64,000 nt of DNA from Blastococcus sp. VKM Ac-2987. GTDB lineage: Bacteria; Actinomycetota; Actinomycetes; Mycobacteriales; Geodermatophilaceae. The stretch covers positions 821,143 to 885,142 of the forward strand of contig NZ_JAPVBG010000001.1 of the NCBI RefSeq assembly GCF_026967805.1, in the 5' to 3' direction. The position numbers and the translations under genes are program-made. Every line of letters begins with the position of its first letter. Position 1 is the first letter of the stretch. The notes below the pieces were generated by a model. The model saw only the letters and a program-made list of their open reading frames with translations. It searched no databases and was not told the DNA's origin. Below, one piece after another: positions 1 through 8,021 of this stretch.

Positions 1-51
1 CCGGTGTCGGTCCGGCCGATCGACCCACCCTCGGACACCTACGAGGACTGA
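1..51 (+). CDS. 3' end of an unidentified gene (partial)
   Basis: The first 17 codons of the window form an open frame ending PSDTYED-TGA at 49-51. Only the C-terminal tail is present, acidic and proline-rich, so no function can be given. It converges on the ABC-F gene, with a short GC hairpin between the two. Confidence 0.5.
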   Translation, partial: PVSVRPIDPPSDTYED

Positions 52-69
52 CGACGCGTACCGGCCGGG

Positions 70-87
70 CGGGCCGTCCCCGGCCCG
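70..87. terminator. short GC hairpin between convergent genes
   Basis: CGGGCC (70-75) pairs with GGCCCG (82-87) around a GTCCCC loop. It lies just after the stop of the left-edge gene and abuts the ABC-F stop codon at 89-91. There is no T-tract, so the terminator role is inferred from position. Confidence 0.35.
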
Positions 88-88
88 G

Positions 89-1708
89 TCACCGGGCGCG
101 GACCACCCGCGTCTCGTCGAACACCGGCTCGGCCGACTCGTAGACCCGGCCGTCGGCGCCGAACACCAGGAATCGGTCGAACGACCGGGCGAACCAGCGG
201 TCGTGGGTCACCGCGAGGACCGTGCCGTCGAACGCGGCCAGCGCCTCCTCCAGCGCCTCCGCCGACAGCACGTCCAGGTTGTCGGTCGGCTCGTCGAGCA
301 GCAGCAGCGTGGCGCCGGACAGCTCCAGCAGCAGGATCTGGAACCGCGCCTGCTGCCCGCCCGACAGGGTGCGGAACGGCTGGTCCGCGGAGTCGGAGAG
401 CCCGTACCGGCGCAGCGCCGCCATCGCCCGCCCGCGGTCCACGCCGGGTCGGCCCGGCTCGCCGTGCCACAGCAGGTCGACCGGGGAGCGGTCCTGCCAC
501 TCGGGATGGGCGTGGGTCTGCGCGAAGAAGCCGGGGACGACGCGCGCGCCCAGCCGCCACCCCCCGGTGTGCGCCACCGCCTGGCCCGCGAGCAGCCGCA
601 GGAAGTGCGACTTCCCGGCGCCGTTCGCCCCGAGGACGCCGACCCGGTCGCCGTACCAGACCTCGAGGTCGAACGGCCGCATCAGGCCGGTGAGCTCCAG
701 CTGCTCGGCCATGACCGCCCGCACCCCGGTGCGGCCACCGCGCAGCCGCATCGCGACCTTCTGCTCCGGCGGGCGCTCGGGCGGCGGCCCGGCCGCCTCG
801 AACTTGGCCAACCGGGTCTGCATCGCGTGGTACCGGTTGGCCATGTCCGGCGAGTTCGCGGCCTGCTGCTGGAGGGTGCGCACCAGGTCCACCAGCCGCT
901 GGTGCTCCTCGTCCCAGCGCCGGCGCAGCTCGGCCAGCCGCTCGTGCCGCGCCGTCCGGGCGTCGGCGTAACCGGCGAAGCCCCCGCCGTGCACCCACGC
1001 CGTCCCGCCCTCGACCGTGACCACCCGGTCGGCGACCCGGGCGAGCAGCTCCCGGTCGTGGCTGACGAACAGCACGGTCTTGCGGGTCTCCAGCAGCCGC
1101 TGCTCCAGCCACCGCTTGCCGGGGACGTCGAGGTAGTTGTCGGGTTCGTCGAGCAGCAGCACCTGGTCGGGTCCGCGCAGCAACGCCTCCAGCGCCAGCC
1201 GCTTCTGCTCACCGCCGGACAGCGTGGACAGCTCCCGGTACTTGCAGCGCTCGTAGGGGACGCCCAGCGCCGCCACGGTGACCGTGTCCCAGGTGACCTC
1301 GGCCTCGTAGCCACCCGCGTCGCCCCACTCCGCCAGCGCCCCGGCGTACGCCATCTGCGCGCGCTCGTCGTCGGACTCCATGAGCGCGAGCTCGGTCGCC
1401 TCGACAGCGTCCCAGGCGGCGCGGACGGCGGGGGGTGAGAGGTCGACCAGCAACCGCTGGACGGTGGTGTCGTCCCGGACCGAACCGATGAACTGCCGCA
1501 TCACCCCGAGCCCACCGGTCCGGGCGATGGAGCCCGCCTCGGGCGGGACGTCGCCGGCGATGATCCGCAGCAGCGTCGTCTTGCCGGCGCCGTTCTCGCC
1601 CACCAGGGCCGCGCGGGCGCCCTCGCCGATGCGGAAGGTGACGTCGTCGAGCAGCACCCGCCCGTCCGAGAGCGTGTGCCGGACCCCGCTCACGTCGACG
1701 TATCCCAC
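89..1708 (-). CDS. ABC-F family ATP-binding protein
   Basis: A soluble protein of 539 residues with two ABC ATPase domains in one chain and no membrane segments, the layout of the ABC-F family. These proteins act on the ribosome as translation factors or antibiotic-protection proteins rather than as transporters. The first domain has Walker A GENGAGKTT (about 37-45), signature LSGGEQKRLALEALL and Walker B LLLDEPDNYLD. The second has GANGAGKSH, LSGGQQARF and LLLDEPTDNLD. The linker between them is basic and Gln/Arg-rich (HQRLVDLVRTLQQQAANSP region). It stands alone, facing a partial gene. Whether it gives drug resistance or is a housekeeping EttA/Uup-type factor cannot be told from sequence alone. 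Confidence 0.93.
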   Translation of the reverse strand: MGYVDVSGVRHTLSDGRVLLDDVTFRIGEGARAALVGENGAGKTTLLRIIAGDVPPEAGSIARTGGLGVMRQFIGSVRDDTTVQRLLVDLSPPAVRAAWDAVEATELALMESDDERAQMAYAGALAEWGDAGGYEAEVTWDTVTVAALGVPYERCKYRELSTLSGGEQKRLALEALLRGPDQVLLLDEPDNYLDVPGKRWLEQRLLETRKTVLFVSHDRELLARVADRVVTVEGGTAWVHGGGFAGYADARTARHERLAELRRRWDEEHQRLVDLVRTLQQQAANSPDMANRYHAMQTRLAKFEAAGPPPERPPEQKVAMRLRGGRTGVRAVMAEQLELTGLMRPFDLEVWYGDRVGVLGANGAGKSHFLRLLAGQAVAHTGGWRLGARVVPGFFAQTHAHPEWQDRSPVDLLWHGEPGRPGVDRGRAMAALRRYGLSDSADQPFRTLSGGQQARFQILLLELSGATLLLLDEPTDNLDVLSAEALEEALAAFDGTVLAVTHDRWFARSFDRFLVFGADGRVYESAEPVFDETRVVRAR

Positions 1709-1750
1709 GCCGCCATCCTGCCCCGTCGGGCAATCCGGTTTCTCGGGCGC

Positions 1751-2050
1751 TCAGCCGATGTGCCGGTCCAGCCGGTAGCGCGCCAGCCGCTCGACCAGCT
1801 CGGGCATCGCCCCGACCGGCGATCCACCGAGCTCCCGCCGGCAGTCCCGCACGACCCGGACCAGCATCCGGCGGCCCACCCGACCGGAGAACTCGCCGCT
1901 GAGCCGGCCGACCGCCGCGCTCACGGCCTCGTCACCCGGTGCGGTGGCTCGCAGGGTGCCGGGCAGGTCGGAGGGGCGGACCTCGTCGGCCGGCCCGGTG
2001 GGCTCGTCGGCGGCGGGTCCGGAGGCGCTCGGCGGGACGACCAGGGTCAT
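1751..2050 (-). CDS. small helical hypothetical protein
   Basis: A protein of 99 residues. The N-terminal third is low-complexity (Pro/Ala/Gly/Asp). The rest is a compact predicted helical unit, AVGRLSGEFSGRV through MPELVERLARYRLDRHIG. It resembles a short three-helix domain I have seen in actinobacterial hypothetical proteins, but I cannot name the family with certainty. There is no signal peptide or membrane segment. It is transcribed in the same direction as the ABC-F gene, about 40 bp upstream of that gene's start. Confidence 0.6.
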   Translation of the reverse strand: MTLVVPPSASGPAADEPTGPADEVRPSDLPGTLRATAPGDEAVSAAVGRLSGEFSGRVGRRMLVRVVRDCRRELGGSPVGAMPELVERLARYRLDRHIG

Positions 2051-2158
2051 CGGCGGTCCTTCGTTCCGGGATCGGGAGCCCGGCCGGGAGCGGCCGTGGC
2101 GATTTCATACGGTGTCGTTCCGCCTACTGCCGCGCCAGGGACCAAAGGCCCCGAGGGT

Positions 2159-2281
2159 TCAGCCGAAGGCGATGGAGAGCACCGTCGCGCCGGCCGCCAG
2201 CACCATCGCGAGGACGACGAGCGCCGCCACCAGCCGCCGGCGCCGCTCCGCGTCCGGCCCGTTCGCCCCACCCATGCCCAT
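2159..2281 (-). CDS. 40-residue single-span membrane protein
   Basis: A short reading frame starts with ATG at 2281, with an in-frame ATG two codons later and a GTG one codon before. It encodes a polar head MGMGGANGPDAERRRR followed by one uninterrupted hydrophobic helix (LVAALVVLAMVLAAGATVLSIAF) and a stop. The RRRR motif right before the helix fits a positive-inside single-TM protein. Codon third positions are almost all G/C, as in neighbouring real genes. The family is unknown; the clean topology is the main support. Confidence 0.5.
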   Translation of the reverse strand: MGMGGANGPDAERRRRLVAALVVLAMVLAAGATVLSIAFG

Positions 2282-2314
2282 CACGCCCGACGACGCTACT
2301 AGCGCCGGCGCGGA

Positions 2315-2893
2315 TCAGGCCGGCCGCCGTCCCAGGAGCAGGGCGTCGAGCGCGATGCCGTGCGGCGTGGGCCGGCGGACCTGCGCCAGCCGGTCGACGT
2401 CGAGCAGCCGTGCGACCGGCTCGAGGCGGCCGACGCTGTGCAGGATCTCCGGGTCCTGCGGGCCACCCACCCCCTCGTGCAGGTTCGCCACGTCGTGGCC
2501 GAGGACCAGCAGCGATCCGCCGGGCCGCAGCAGGCCGACGGCGCGGGTCAGCAGGTCGGCCATCTCCTGGACGGGGAGGTGCAGGTACGCGACGAGCACC
2601 AGGTCCAGGGAGCCCGGCGCCGCGGTCCACGTGCGGACGTCGGCGGTCACCCAGTCGACCCGGTCGGCACCCGGGCGGGCGCGGCCGCGGTCGAGGCCGA
2701 CGTCGGAGAAGTCGACCGCGGTGACGCGCCAGCCGCGCTCGGCGAGCCAGAGCGCGTGCCGCCCCTCGCCGGCGGCGAGATCGACCGCCGCCCCGGGCGG
2801 GAGGCCGGCGAGCAGCTCGGCGACCAGCTCGTTCGGCCCGGACGACCACTGCGCCTGCTCGGCGTACCGCTGGTCCCAGTCCTCCGCGCGCAC
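2315..2893 (-). CDS. class I SAM-dependent methyltransferase (TehB-like)
   Basis: A protein of 192 residues from a GTG start at 2893 (VRAEDWDQRYAEQAQWSSGPN). The frame is open far upstream, but the family N-terminus 'W(D/E)xRY' begins here, so the longer frame is rejected. The SAM-binding Rossmann motif is AVDLAAGEGRHALWLAERG, followed by the acidic strand VTAVDFSDVGLDRGR and motif VDWVTADVRTW. The fold and length match small methyltransferases of the TehB/thiopurine type. The substrate is unknown. It is divergent from the winged-helix gene starting at 2984, leaving about 90 bp for two promoters. Confidence 0.85.
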   Translation of the reverse strand: MRAEDWDQRYAEQAQWSSGPNELVAELLAGLPPGAAVDLAAGEGRHALWLAERGWRVTAVDFSDVGLDRGRARPGADRVDWVTADVRTWTAAPGSLDLVLVAYLHLPVQEMADLLTRAVGLLRPGGSLLVLGHDVANLHEGVGGPQDPEILHSVGRLEPVARLLDVDRLAQVRRPTPHGIALDALLLGRRPA

Positions 2894-2983
2894 CGGGGCA
2901 GTCTCCCAGGGACCGCGGCCCCGGGCACCGGGTCGAGGTGCCGGACGGGCCCGGCCGTCGTACCGGTCTGCCACGGTGTGCCC

Positions 2984-4045
2984 GTGACGACGCTGCACGA
3001 CGTGGCCCTGATGCGGCTGGTCGCCCAGCGGCTCGCGGGGCCGCCGGCGCCCGACGCCGCGGCGGCCGTCCACCGGCTGGGCGCGCTGCAGGGCCAGGAC
3101 TTCCCGGGTGCGGTCGCCGCGGTGGCCCTGCGCACCGCGGGGCGCGACCGGGCGGCGGTGCTCCGCGCGCTCGACGACGGCACGGTCGTGCGCTCCTGGC
3201 CGATGCGCGGCACCCTGCACCTGCTCCTCGCCGAGGACCTGCCCTGGCTGCTGGACCTGCTGGGCCCCCGGGCCCTGACCGGGCTGGCCGGGCGGCGCGC
3301 CGCCCTCGGGCTCACCGACGCCGACGCCGAGCGGGCCCGGGAGCTCGCCGTCGCTGCGCTGACCGGCGGCGGGCGGCTGTCCCGCAGGGCGCTGCTGTCG
3401 GCCATCGACGCGGGCGGGGTCGCGACCACCGGGCAGCGGGGCTACCACCTGCTGTGGTTCCTGGCGCAGACCGGCACCCTCTGCCTCGGCCCGACGCAGG
3501 ACGGCGAGCAGCTGTTCGTGCTCCTCGACGAGTGGGTGCCCCGGCCGCGCCGGCCGGCGCGCGAGGAGGCGCTGGCCGAGCTGGTGCTCCGCTACTTCCG
3601 CGGGCACGGCCCGGCCACCGTCCACGACCTGGCCCGCTGGGCCGGGACCACCGTGCGGGACGTCCGCACCGGCCTGGCCGTGGCGCGGGACCAGTTGGAG
3701 CGCGTCGAGGTGGGGGGCTCCGAGTACTTCCTCGACCCCGGGACCGCGGACCGGTACGCCGAGCACCGCGAACAGGCGCGCGAACCGCTGCTGCTGCCCG
3801 GCTTCGACGAGTTCGTGCTCGGCTACGCCGACCGCGGCGCCGTGCTCGACCCGGCGTTCGCCGAGCGCATCGTCCCGGGGCGCAACGGCGTCTTCCGCCC
3901 CACCGTGGTCGTCGACGGCCGGATCACCGGCACCTGGCGCCCCGCCGGGCGGGCCCGCGGCAGTGCACCGGAGACCGAGCCGTTCACCGCCTGGGACGCC
4001 GACGTGCGGAAAGCCATCGCCCGGCTCGCGGACGGCTGGCCCTGA
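2984..4045 (+). CDS. winged-helix DNA-binding protein (HTH_42 / AlkZ-related)
   Basis: A protein of 353 residues. The GTG at 2984 was chosen (VTTLHDVALMRLVAQRL); another GTG lies two codons upstream. The sequence shows the pattern of the PF06224 family: LGALQGQDFPGAVAAVALR near residues 32-50, RSWPMRGTLHLL, then helices and a C-terminal LLPGFDEFVLGYADR block with VVVDGRITGTWR. AlkZ/YcaQ-type DNA glycosylases, which repair alkylated or crosslinked DNA, use a QxQ motif. Q36-G37-Q38 occupies that place here, so a base-excision role is possible. Many actinobacterial members of this family are uncharacterised, so the activity is inferred. Confidence 0.85.
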   Translation: MTTLHDVALMRLVAQRLAGPPAPDAAAAVHRLGALQGQDFPGAVAAVALRTAGRDRAAVLRALDDGTVVRSWPMRGTLHLLLAEDLPWLLDLLGPRALTGLAGRRAALGLTDADAERARELAVAALTGGGRLSRRALLSAIDAGGVATTGQRGYHLLWFLAQTGTLCLGPTQDGEQLFVLLDEWVPRPRRPAREEALAELVLRYFRGHGPATVHDLARWAGTTVRDVRTGLAVARDQLERVEVGGSEYFLDPGTADRYAEHREQAREPLLLPGFDEFVLGYADRGAVLDPAFAERIVPGRNGVFRPTVVVDGRITGTWRPAGRARGSAPETEPFTAWDADVRKAIARLADGWP

Positions 4046-4066
4046 CCCGAGCCGGCCGGGCGCGGC

Positions 4067-4510
4067 TCAGCGGCGTTCGACGAGGAAGACCGGGATCTGC
4101 CGGTCGGTCTTCTCCTGGTAGTCCGCGTACGAGGGGTAGGCGGCCACCGCCCGCTCCCACCACTCGTCCCGCTCCGCGCCGGAGATCTCCCGCGCCACGC
4201 CGTCCCACGGCTCGGGGCCGTCCTGCACGGTGACCTGGTCGGGGTGCGCCCGGAGGTTGGCGACCCACGCGGGATCCGTGGGCGCCCCGCCCTGCGAGCC
4301 CACCATCGCGTAGACGCCGTCGTGCTCCACCTTCATCAGCGGCTGCTTGCGGACCTTGCCGCTGCGCACCCCGCGGGTGCTGAAGACAACCACCGGCAAC
4401 CCGGTGTCCCGGAGCGTGTTCGCCTCGCGGCCGCCGGTCGCCTCGTAGCGCTCGACCTGGTCGCGGACCCACTGCTGCGGACTCGGTTCGTACTCACCCT
4501 CCAGCGGCAT
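4067..4510 (-). CDS. nitroreductase/quinone reductase family (F420-type, Ddn-like)
   Basis: A protein of 147 residues starting at ATG 4510 (MPLEGEYEPSPQQWVRDQVERYEATGG). It contains the family hallmarks: LPVVVFSTRGVRSGKVRKQPLMKVEHDGVYAMVGSQGGAPTDPAWVANLRAHPDQVTVQDG, then RDEWWERAVAAYPSYADYQEKTDRQIPVFLVE. This is the PF04075 deazaflavin-dependent oxidoreductase pattern, typified by mycobacterial Ddn, which uses F420H2. The Lys/Arg-rich GxRSGKxRKxPLM stretch is the phosphate-binding part of the cofactor site. It is convergent with the winged-helix gene and divergent from the metallopeptidase. The substrate is unknown. Confidence 0.88.
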   Translation of the reverse strand: MPLEGEYEPSPQQWVRDQVERYEATGGREANTLRDTGLPVVVFSTRGVRSGKVRKQPLMKVEHDGVYAMVGSQGGAPTDPAWVANLRAHPDQVTVQDGPEPWDGVAREISGAERDEWWERAVAAYPSYADYQEKTDRQIPVFLVERR

Positions 4511-4621
4511 GGACCCGAATCTAGGGCGACCGCAGCCGGTCCGCCCGGCGACCCGGGTCGCGGGCACCCGGCGGGCGGTGGCACCGTTCGGACGGCCGGT
4601 CAGCGGGAGGAGCAGCACGGG

Positions 4622-5542
4622 ATGCGGTACAGCGAAGGCGCCGACCTCGACACGTCGAGCGTCCGGGACGTCCGCGGCGGCGGTGGCGGGTTCGGCGGCG
4701 GGCGTGGGCTCGCCGTCGGCGGAGGCGGGCTCGGCGTGGTCGGCCTGCTCGTCGTGGTGCTGCTCCAGGTCCTCGGGGGCGGCGACGGCGGCAGCGGCGC
4801 GGGCGTCGGCGGGCTGTCCGGCCTCGGCCAGGGGCAGACGACGGACAACGGCCGGCTCGAGGAGAACTGCCGGACCGGCGCCGACGCGAACGAGTCGGTG
4901 GAGTGCGCCGTGGTCGCCGACATCGAGTCGATCCAGGACTACTGGTCCGGCGTGCTGGGCCCCGACTACGTCCCCACCGACACCGTCTTCTTCTCCGGGT
5001 CGGTGCAGACCTCCTGCGGCGGCGCGACCAGCGGGTCGGGGCCGTTCTACTGCCCCGCCGACCAGCTCGTGTACATCGACCTGAGCTTCTTCGACCAGCT
5101 GGAGCAGCAGTTCGGTGCCCAGGGCGGGCTCTTCGTCAACGCCTACGTCATCGCCCACGAGTACGCCCACCACGTGCAGAACCTGCTGGGCATCAACCGG
5201 CAGGTGACCCCCGGCGAGAGCGGGCCGACCAGCGGCACCGTCCGGCTCGAGCTGCAGGCGGACTGCTTCGCCGGCGCCTGGGCCAACCACGCCGAGACCG
5301 TCCCCGACGAGTCGGGGACGCCGCTGATCGCCGAGATCACCGAGGACGACATCGCCCGCGCGCTGGACGCCGCCGGCCGCATCGGCGACGACTTCATCCA
5401 GGAGAACCTGGGCGGGGGCACGGTGGACCAGGACGCGTTCACCCACGGCTCCTCCGAGCAGCGGCAGCTCTGGTTCCGCACCGGGTACGAGACCGGTGAC
5501 CCCAGCCGCTGCGACACCTTCGCCACCGACGACCTGGGTTGA
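4622..5542 (+). CDS. neutral zinc metallopeptidase (KPN_02809/YpfJ family)
   Basis: A protein of 306 residues with a good GGGAGGAG ribosome site before ATG 4622. A Gly-rich N-terminus leads to one membrane anchor (LGVVGLLVVVLLQVLGGG, about 35-52). The protease domain should therefore lie outside the cytoplasm. Zinc ligands are visible as H179-E180-x-x-H183 (AHEYAHHVQNLLG) and a downstream LELQADCFAGAW, in which E210 is the expected third ligand. Four cysteines around ENCRTG, VECAVV, TSCGG and FYCPAD could form disulfides. The next gene begins one base after the stop, so they are probably co-transcribed. The physiological substrate of this family is not established. Confidence 0.9.
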   Translation: MRYSEGADLDTSSVRDVRGGGGGFGGGRGLAVGGGGLGVVGLLVVVLLQVLGGGDGGSGAGVGGLSGLGQGQTTDNGRLEENCRTGADANESVECAVVADIESIQDYWSGVLGPDYVPTDTVFFSGSVQTSCGGATSGSGPFYCPADQLVYIDLSFFDQLEQQFGAQGGLFVNAYVIAHEYAHHVQNLLGINRQVTPGESGPTSGTVRLELQADCFAGAWANHAETVPDESGTPLIAEITEDDIARALDAAGRIGDDFIQENLGGGTVDQDAFTHGSSEQRQLWFRTGYETGDPSRCDTFATDDLG

Positions 5543-5543
5543 G

Positions 5544-6323
5544 ATGACCGACCACCTCCGCGTGACGCGGGACGGTTCCGTCGCCGTCCTCACCATCGAC
5601 CGCCCCGACAAGCGCAACGCCATGACGGTCGGCATGTGGGCGGCACTGCCCGGCGTCCTGGCCCCGCTCGCCGACGACCCCGTGGTCAGGGTGCTGCTGG
5701 TGACCGGCGCCGGCCCCAGCTTCTGCGCGGGCGCCGACATCTCCGACCTGCTCGGCGGCGGCGACCCCGAGGACCCGATGGCCGACGTCCGGCGGCACAA
5801 CCTGGCGGCCCAGGCCGCGCTGCGCACCTTCCCCAAGCCGACGGTGGCGGTGGTCCGCGGCCACTGCATCGGGGGCGGGGTCGAGCTGGCCACCTGCTGC
5901 GACCTGCGGTTCGCCGACCCGTCGGCGGTCTTCGGGGTCACCCCGGCGAAGGTCGGCATCGTCTACACCCCGTCGTCCACCAAGGCGCTCGTCGACCTCG
6001 TCGGGCCGGCGACGACCAAGTACCTGCTCTACAGCGGCGAGCTCATCGATGCGCCCACCGCGCTGCGGACCGGACTGGTGGACCGATTGGTAGAGGCGGG
6101 CGACCTGGACGAGGAGGTGCGCCGGTTCGCCGACGTGCTGGCCTCCCGCTCGGCGCTGACCCAGCGCGCGACCAAGGAGGCCGTGGCCGAGCTGGGCGAC
6201 GGCGGGGACGGCGAGGCGCTGGCCGCGGCGCGGTACCTCGAGACCATCGCCGCCGGCGAGCTGGCCGAGGGCGTGACGGCCTTCGCCGAGCGCCGTCCAC
6301 CCCGATTCCGCTGGTCGGGCTGA
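5544..6323 (+). CDS. enoyl-CoA hydratase/isomerase family protein
   Basis: A protein of 259 residues of the crotonase fold. Motifs are LTIDRPDKRNAM, the oxyanion-hole strand LLVTGAGPSFCAGADISDL, and GHCIGGGVELATCCDLRFAD. The first catalytic glutamate of classical hydratases is kept (GGGVEL). The second, usually in a 'PE..LG' loop, is replaced: the loop reads VTPAKVGIVYTPSSTK. A standard hydratase reaction is therefore doubtful, and an isomerase, lyase or thioesterase-type role is as likely. The start ATG at 5544 follows the metallopeptidase stop almost directly. No fatty-acid oxidation partners are adjacent; the nearest is an acyl-CoA dehydrogenase at 19.5 kb. Confidence 0.88.
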   Translation: MTDHLRVTRDGSVAVLTIDRPDKRNAMTVGMWAALPGVLAPLADDPVVRVLLVTGAGPSFCAGADISDLLGGGDPEDPMADVRRHNLAAQAALRTFPKPTVAVVRGHCIGGGVELATCCDLRFADPSAVFGVTPAKVGIVYTPSSTKALVDLVGPATTKYLLYSGELIDAPTALRTGLVDRLVEAGDLDEEVRRFADVLASRSALTQRATKEAVAELGDGGDGEALAAARYLETIAAGELAEGVTAFAERRPPRFRWSG

Positions 6324-6330
6324 TCTTTCG

Positions 6331-6357
6331 GTTTCATCCACCCCCCGATGCGGGTAC
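6331..6357 (+). promoter_or_regulatory. candidate SigB/SigF-type promoter, distal
   Basis: GTTT at 6331-6334 (context CGGTTTC) is followed after 17 bases by GGGTAC at 6352-6357. This matches the general-stress sigma pattern GTTT-N15-17-GGGTA known in actinobacteria. It would give a leader of roughly 260 bases for the gene at 6621. The 6324-6620 gap otherwise holds no convincing gene. Confidence 0.35.
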
Positions 6358-6558
6358 CCCACCCGCTGCGCGGAACGGTGCTCTAGCGAGCGGCGCAAGG
6401 AACGGCGCAGCGCCAACGCTGCCCTCCCTCGCCTCCCCGGTCCCGCCCCGAGACGCATGGACGCGCCGGGCGACTTCGGTCAGCTCTCCCGCCCGACACC
6501 AGCGGCGCTGACCCGACGTCGGAACGGCCACCCGGGCCGGTGAACGACCGTCCCGGAT

Positions 6559-6583
6559 GTGTGCCGCAACGACGGCGGGGTAG
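6559..6583 (+). promoter_or_regulatory. candidate SigB-type promoter, proximal
   Basis: GTGT (6559-6562), a 15-base spacer and GGGTAG (6578-6583) fit the looser stress-sigma pattern GNNT-N14-16-GGGTA. The -10 lies about 37 bases before the ATG at 6621, a sensible distance, and the downstream genes are of a stress/envelope type. The motif was found by eye, so a chance match is possible. Confidence 0.4.
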
Positions 6584-6620
6584 CGCCACCACCGACCACG
6601 AAGCATGCCGAGGAGGACCG

Positions 6621-7466
6621 ATGACTCACTCCATCGATGCCCCGTTCCCGCCACCGGTTCCGGCCAACACGGGCGCCAGCACCACGACCGACAGCTCGTC
6701 GACCAAGGACGCCGCCAAGAACGAGGCCAAGCACACGAAGGACGTCGCCAAGGGCGAGGCCCAGCAGACCAAGGACGTCGCCAAGAACGAGGCCCGCAAC
6801 GTCGGGCAGACCGCCGCGCAGGCCGGTAGCCAGGTCGCCTCGACCGCGGCCGACCAGGCCAAGCACGTGGCGAACGAGACCCAGCGCCAGGCGAAGGACC
6901 TCATCGACCAGGGCCGTTCGCAGCTCAAGGAGCAGACGGTCTCGCAGCAGCAGAAGGCCGCCGAGGGCCTGAACGCCATCGCGCAGCAGATGCGCGGGCT
7001 CGCCGACGGCAGCAGCGAGGGTGCTCCCGGCCCCGTCCGCGACCTGCTCCAGCAGGCGTCGGGTTCGGTCGAGGGATTCGCCTCGATGCTGCAGAACAAG
7101 GAGCCCGCCGAGCTGCTCGACGAGGTCCGGCGCTTCGCCCGCCGCAAGCCCGGCATGTTCCTGCTGGGTGCCGCTGTCGCGGGCATCGCCGCCGGTCGGC
7201 TGACCAGCGGCGCGAAGGCCGCCCACAGCGACTCCGGTTCCGGGAGCAACAGCGGCCAGCGCAGCACGCCGACCAACTACGTCGACGCCGCGCCGACGTA
7301 CTCGGACTACTCCAGCGCCACCACCGGCGCGGGGGCCGGCGCCGGTACGGGAGCCCCGCTCCCCCCGCCGCCGTACGGCACGGTGCCGCCCGCCGGCAGC
7401 ATGGTGCCGCCGACCACGCCCGCGGGCTGGGACGACCCGGCTCGTCGCCCTGGTGAGGTGCGCTGA
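6621..7466 (+). CDS. LEA-like repetitive membrane-associated protein
   Basis: A protein of 281 residues from ATG 6621 with a strong GAGGAGG site. Residues about 25-65 contain near-repeats of the type TKDVAKNEA/KHTKDVAKGEA, hydrophilic and Lys/Glu/Ala-rich like LEA or desiccation-protection repeats. A long amphipathic helical part follows (QVASTAADQAKHVANETQRQAKDLIDQG and onward). A single hydrophobic stretch, PGMFLLGAAVAGIAAGRL (about 174-191), lies before a Gly/Pro-rich disordered tail. It is first of three genes (6621-8753) with gaps of 1 and 26 bases. Together they look like a stress-induced envelope unit. Function is inferred from composition only. Confidence 0.72.
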   Translation: MTHSIDAPFPPPVPANTGASTTTDSSSTKDAAKNEAKHTKDVAKGEAQQTKDVAKNEARNVGQTAAQAGSQVASTAADQAKHVANETQRQAKDLIDQGRSQLKEQTVSQQQKAAEGLNAIAQQMRGLADGSSEGAPGPVRDLLQQASGSVEGFASMLQNKEPAELLDEVRRFARRKPGMFLLGAAVAGIAAGRLTSGAKAAHSDSGSGSNSGQRSTPTNYVDAAPTYSDYSSATTGAGAGAGTGAPLPPPPYGTVPPAGSMVPPTTPAGWDDPARRPGEVR

Positions 7467-7467
7467 G

Positions 7468-7995
7468 ATGAGCTCTCCCTACTCCGGGGCCACCCCCGCA
7501 GGGGCCACCCCCCAGGGCTACGCGGACCCGTCGTCGCAGAACTACACGGCCGACTACTCCGAGGGCCAGCAGTACAGCGGCAACATGGGCACCCCGACCA
7601 CCGACGCCGGTCACCCGGACGTCGAGGGGATCTCGGTCGGCACGCTGATCGGCGAGGTCACCAAGGACCTCTCCACGCTGATGCGCCAGGAGCTCGAGCT
7701 GGCGAAGGTCGAGATGAAGGCCGAGGCGAAGAAGGCCGGGCAGGGTGCCGGCATGTTCGGTGCCGCCGGCTTCGCCGGCTACATGGTGGCGCTGTTCCTC
7801 TCCCTGGCCCTCATGTGGGCCCTGGCGAGCGCCATCCCCACCGGTTGGGCCGGGCTCATCGTCGCCGTCCTCTGGGGCATCGTCGGGGCCGTCGCCTTCG
7901 TGATGGGACGCAAGAAGTTCCAGCAGGTCAACCCCAAGCCCGAGCGGACCGTGGACACCTTGCAGCAGGTGCCCGGCGCGCTGAAGCCCCACTGA
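7468..7995 (+). CDS. phage holin family protein (Actinobacterial holin-X type)
   Basis: A protein of 175 residues. After a disordered Gly/Tyr/Ser-rich head comes the domain VGTLIGEVTKDLSTLMRQELELAKVEMKAEAKKAGQGAGMFGAAGFAGYMVALFLSLALMWALAS, then a second hydrophobic helix, WAGLIVAVLWGIVGAVAFVMGRKK. The amphipathic helix followed by a two-TM hairpin is the PF07332 pattern. Despite the name, chromosomal members are ordinary inner-membrane proteins, not lysis proteins. It starts one base after the upstream stop, indicating translational coupling. Confidence 0.85.
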   Translation: MSSPYSGATPAGATPQGYADPSSQNYTADYSEGQQYSGNMGTPTTDAGHPDVEGISVGTLIGEVTKDLSTLMRQELELAKVEMKAEAKKAGQGAGMFGAAGFAGYMVALFLSLALMWALASAIPTGWAGLIVAVLWGIVGAVAFVMGRKKFQQVNPKPERTVDTLQQVPGALKPH

Positions 7996-8021
7996 CCACC
8001 AGACCGCGAGGAGTCGCAACA

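Noticed and set aside
2047..2271. 74-codon minus-strand frame overlapping the small TM protein
   Set aside because: Arg/Trp/Ser-rich shadow translation in another frame of the more plausible 40-residue TM protein.
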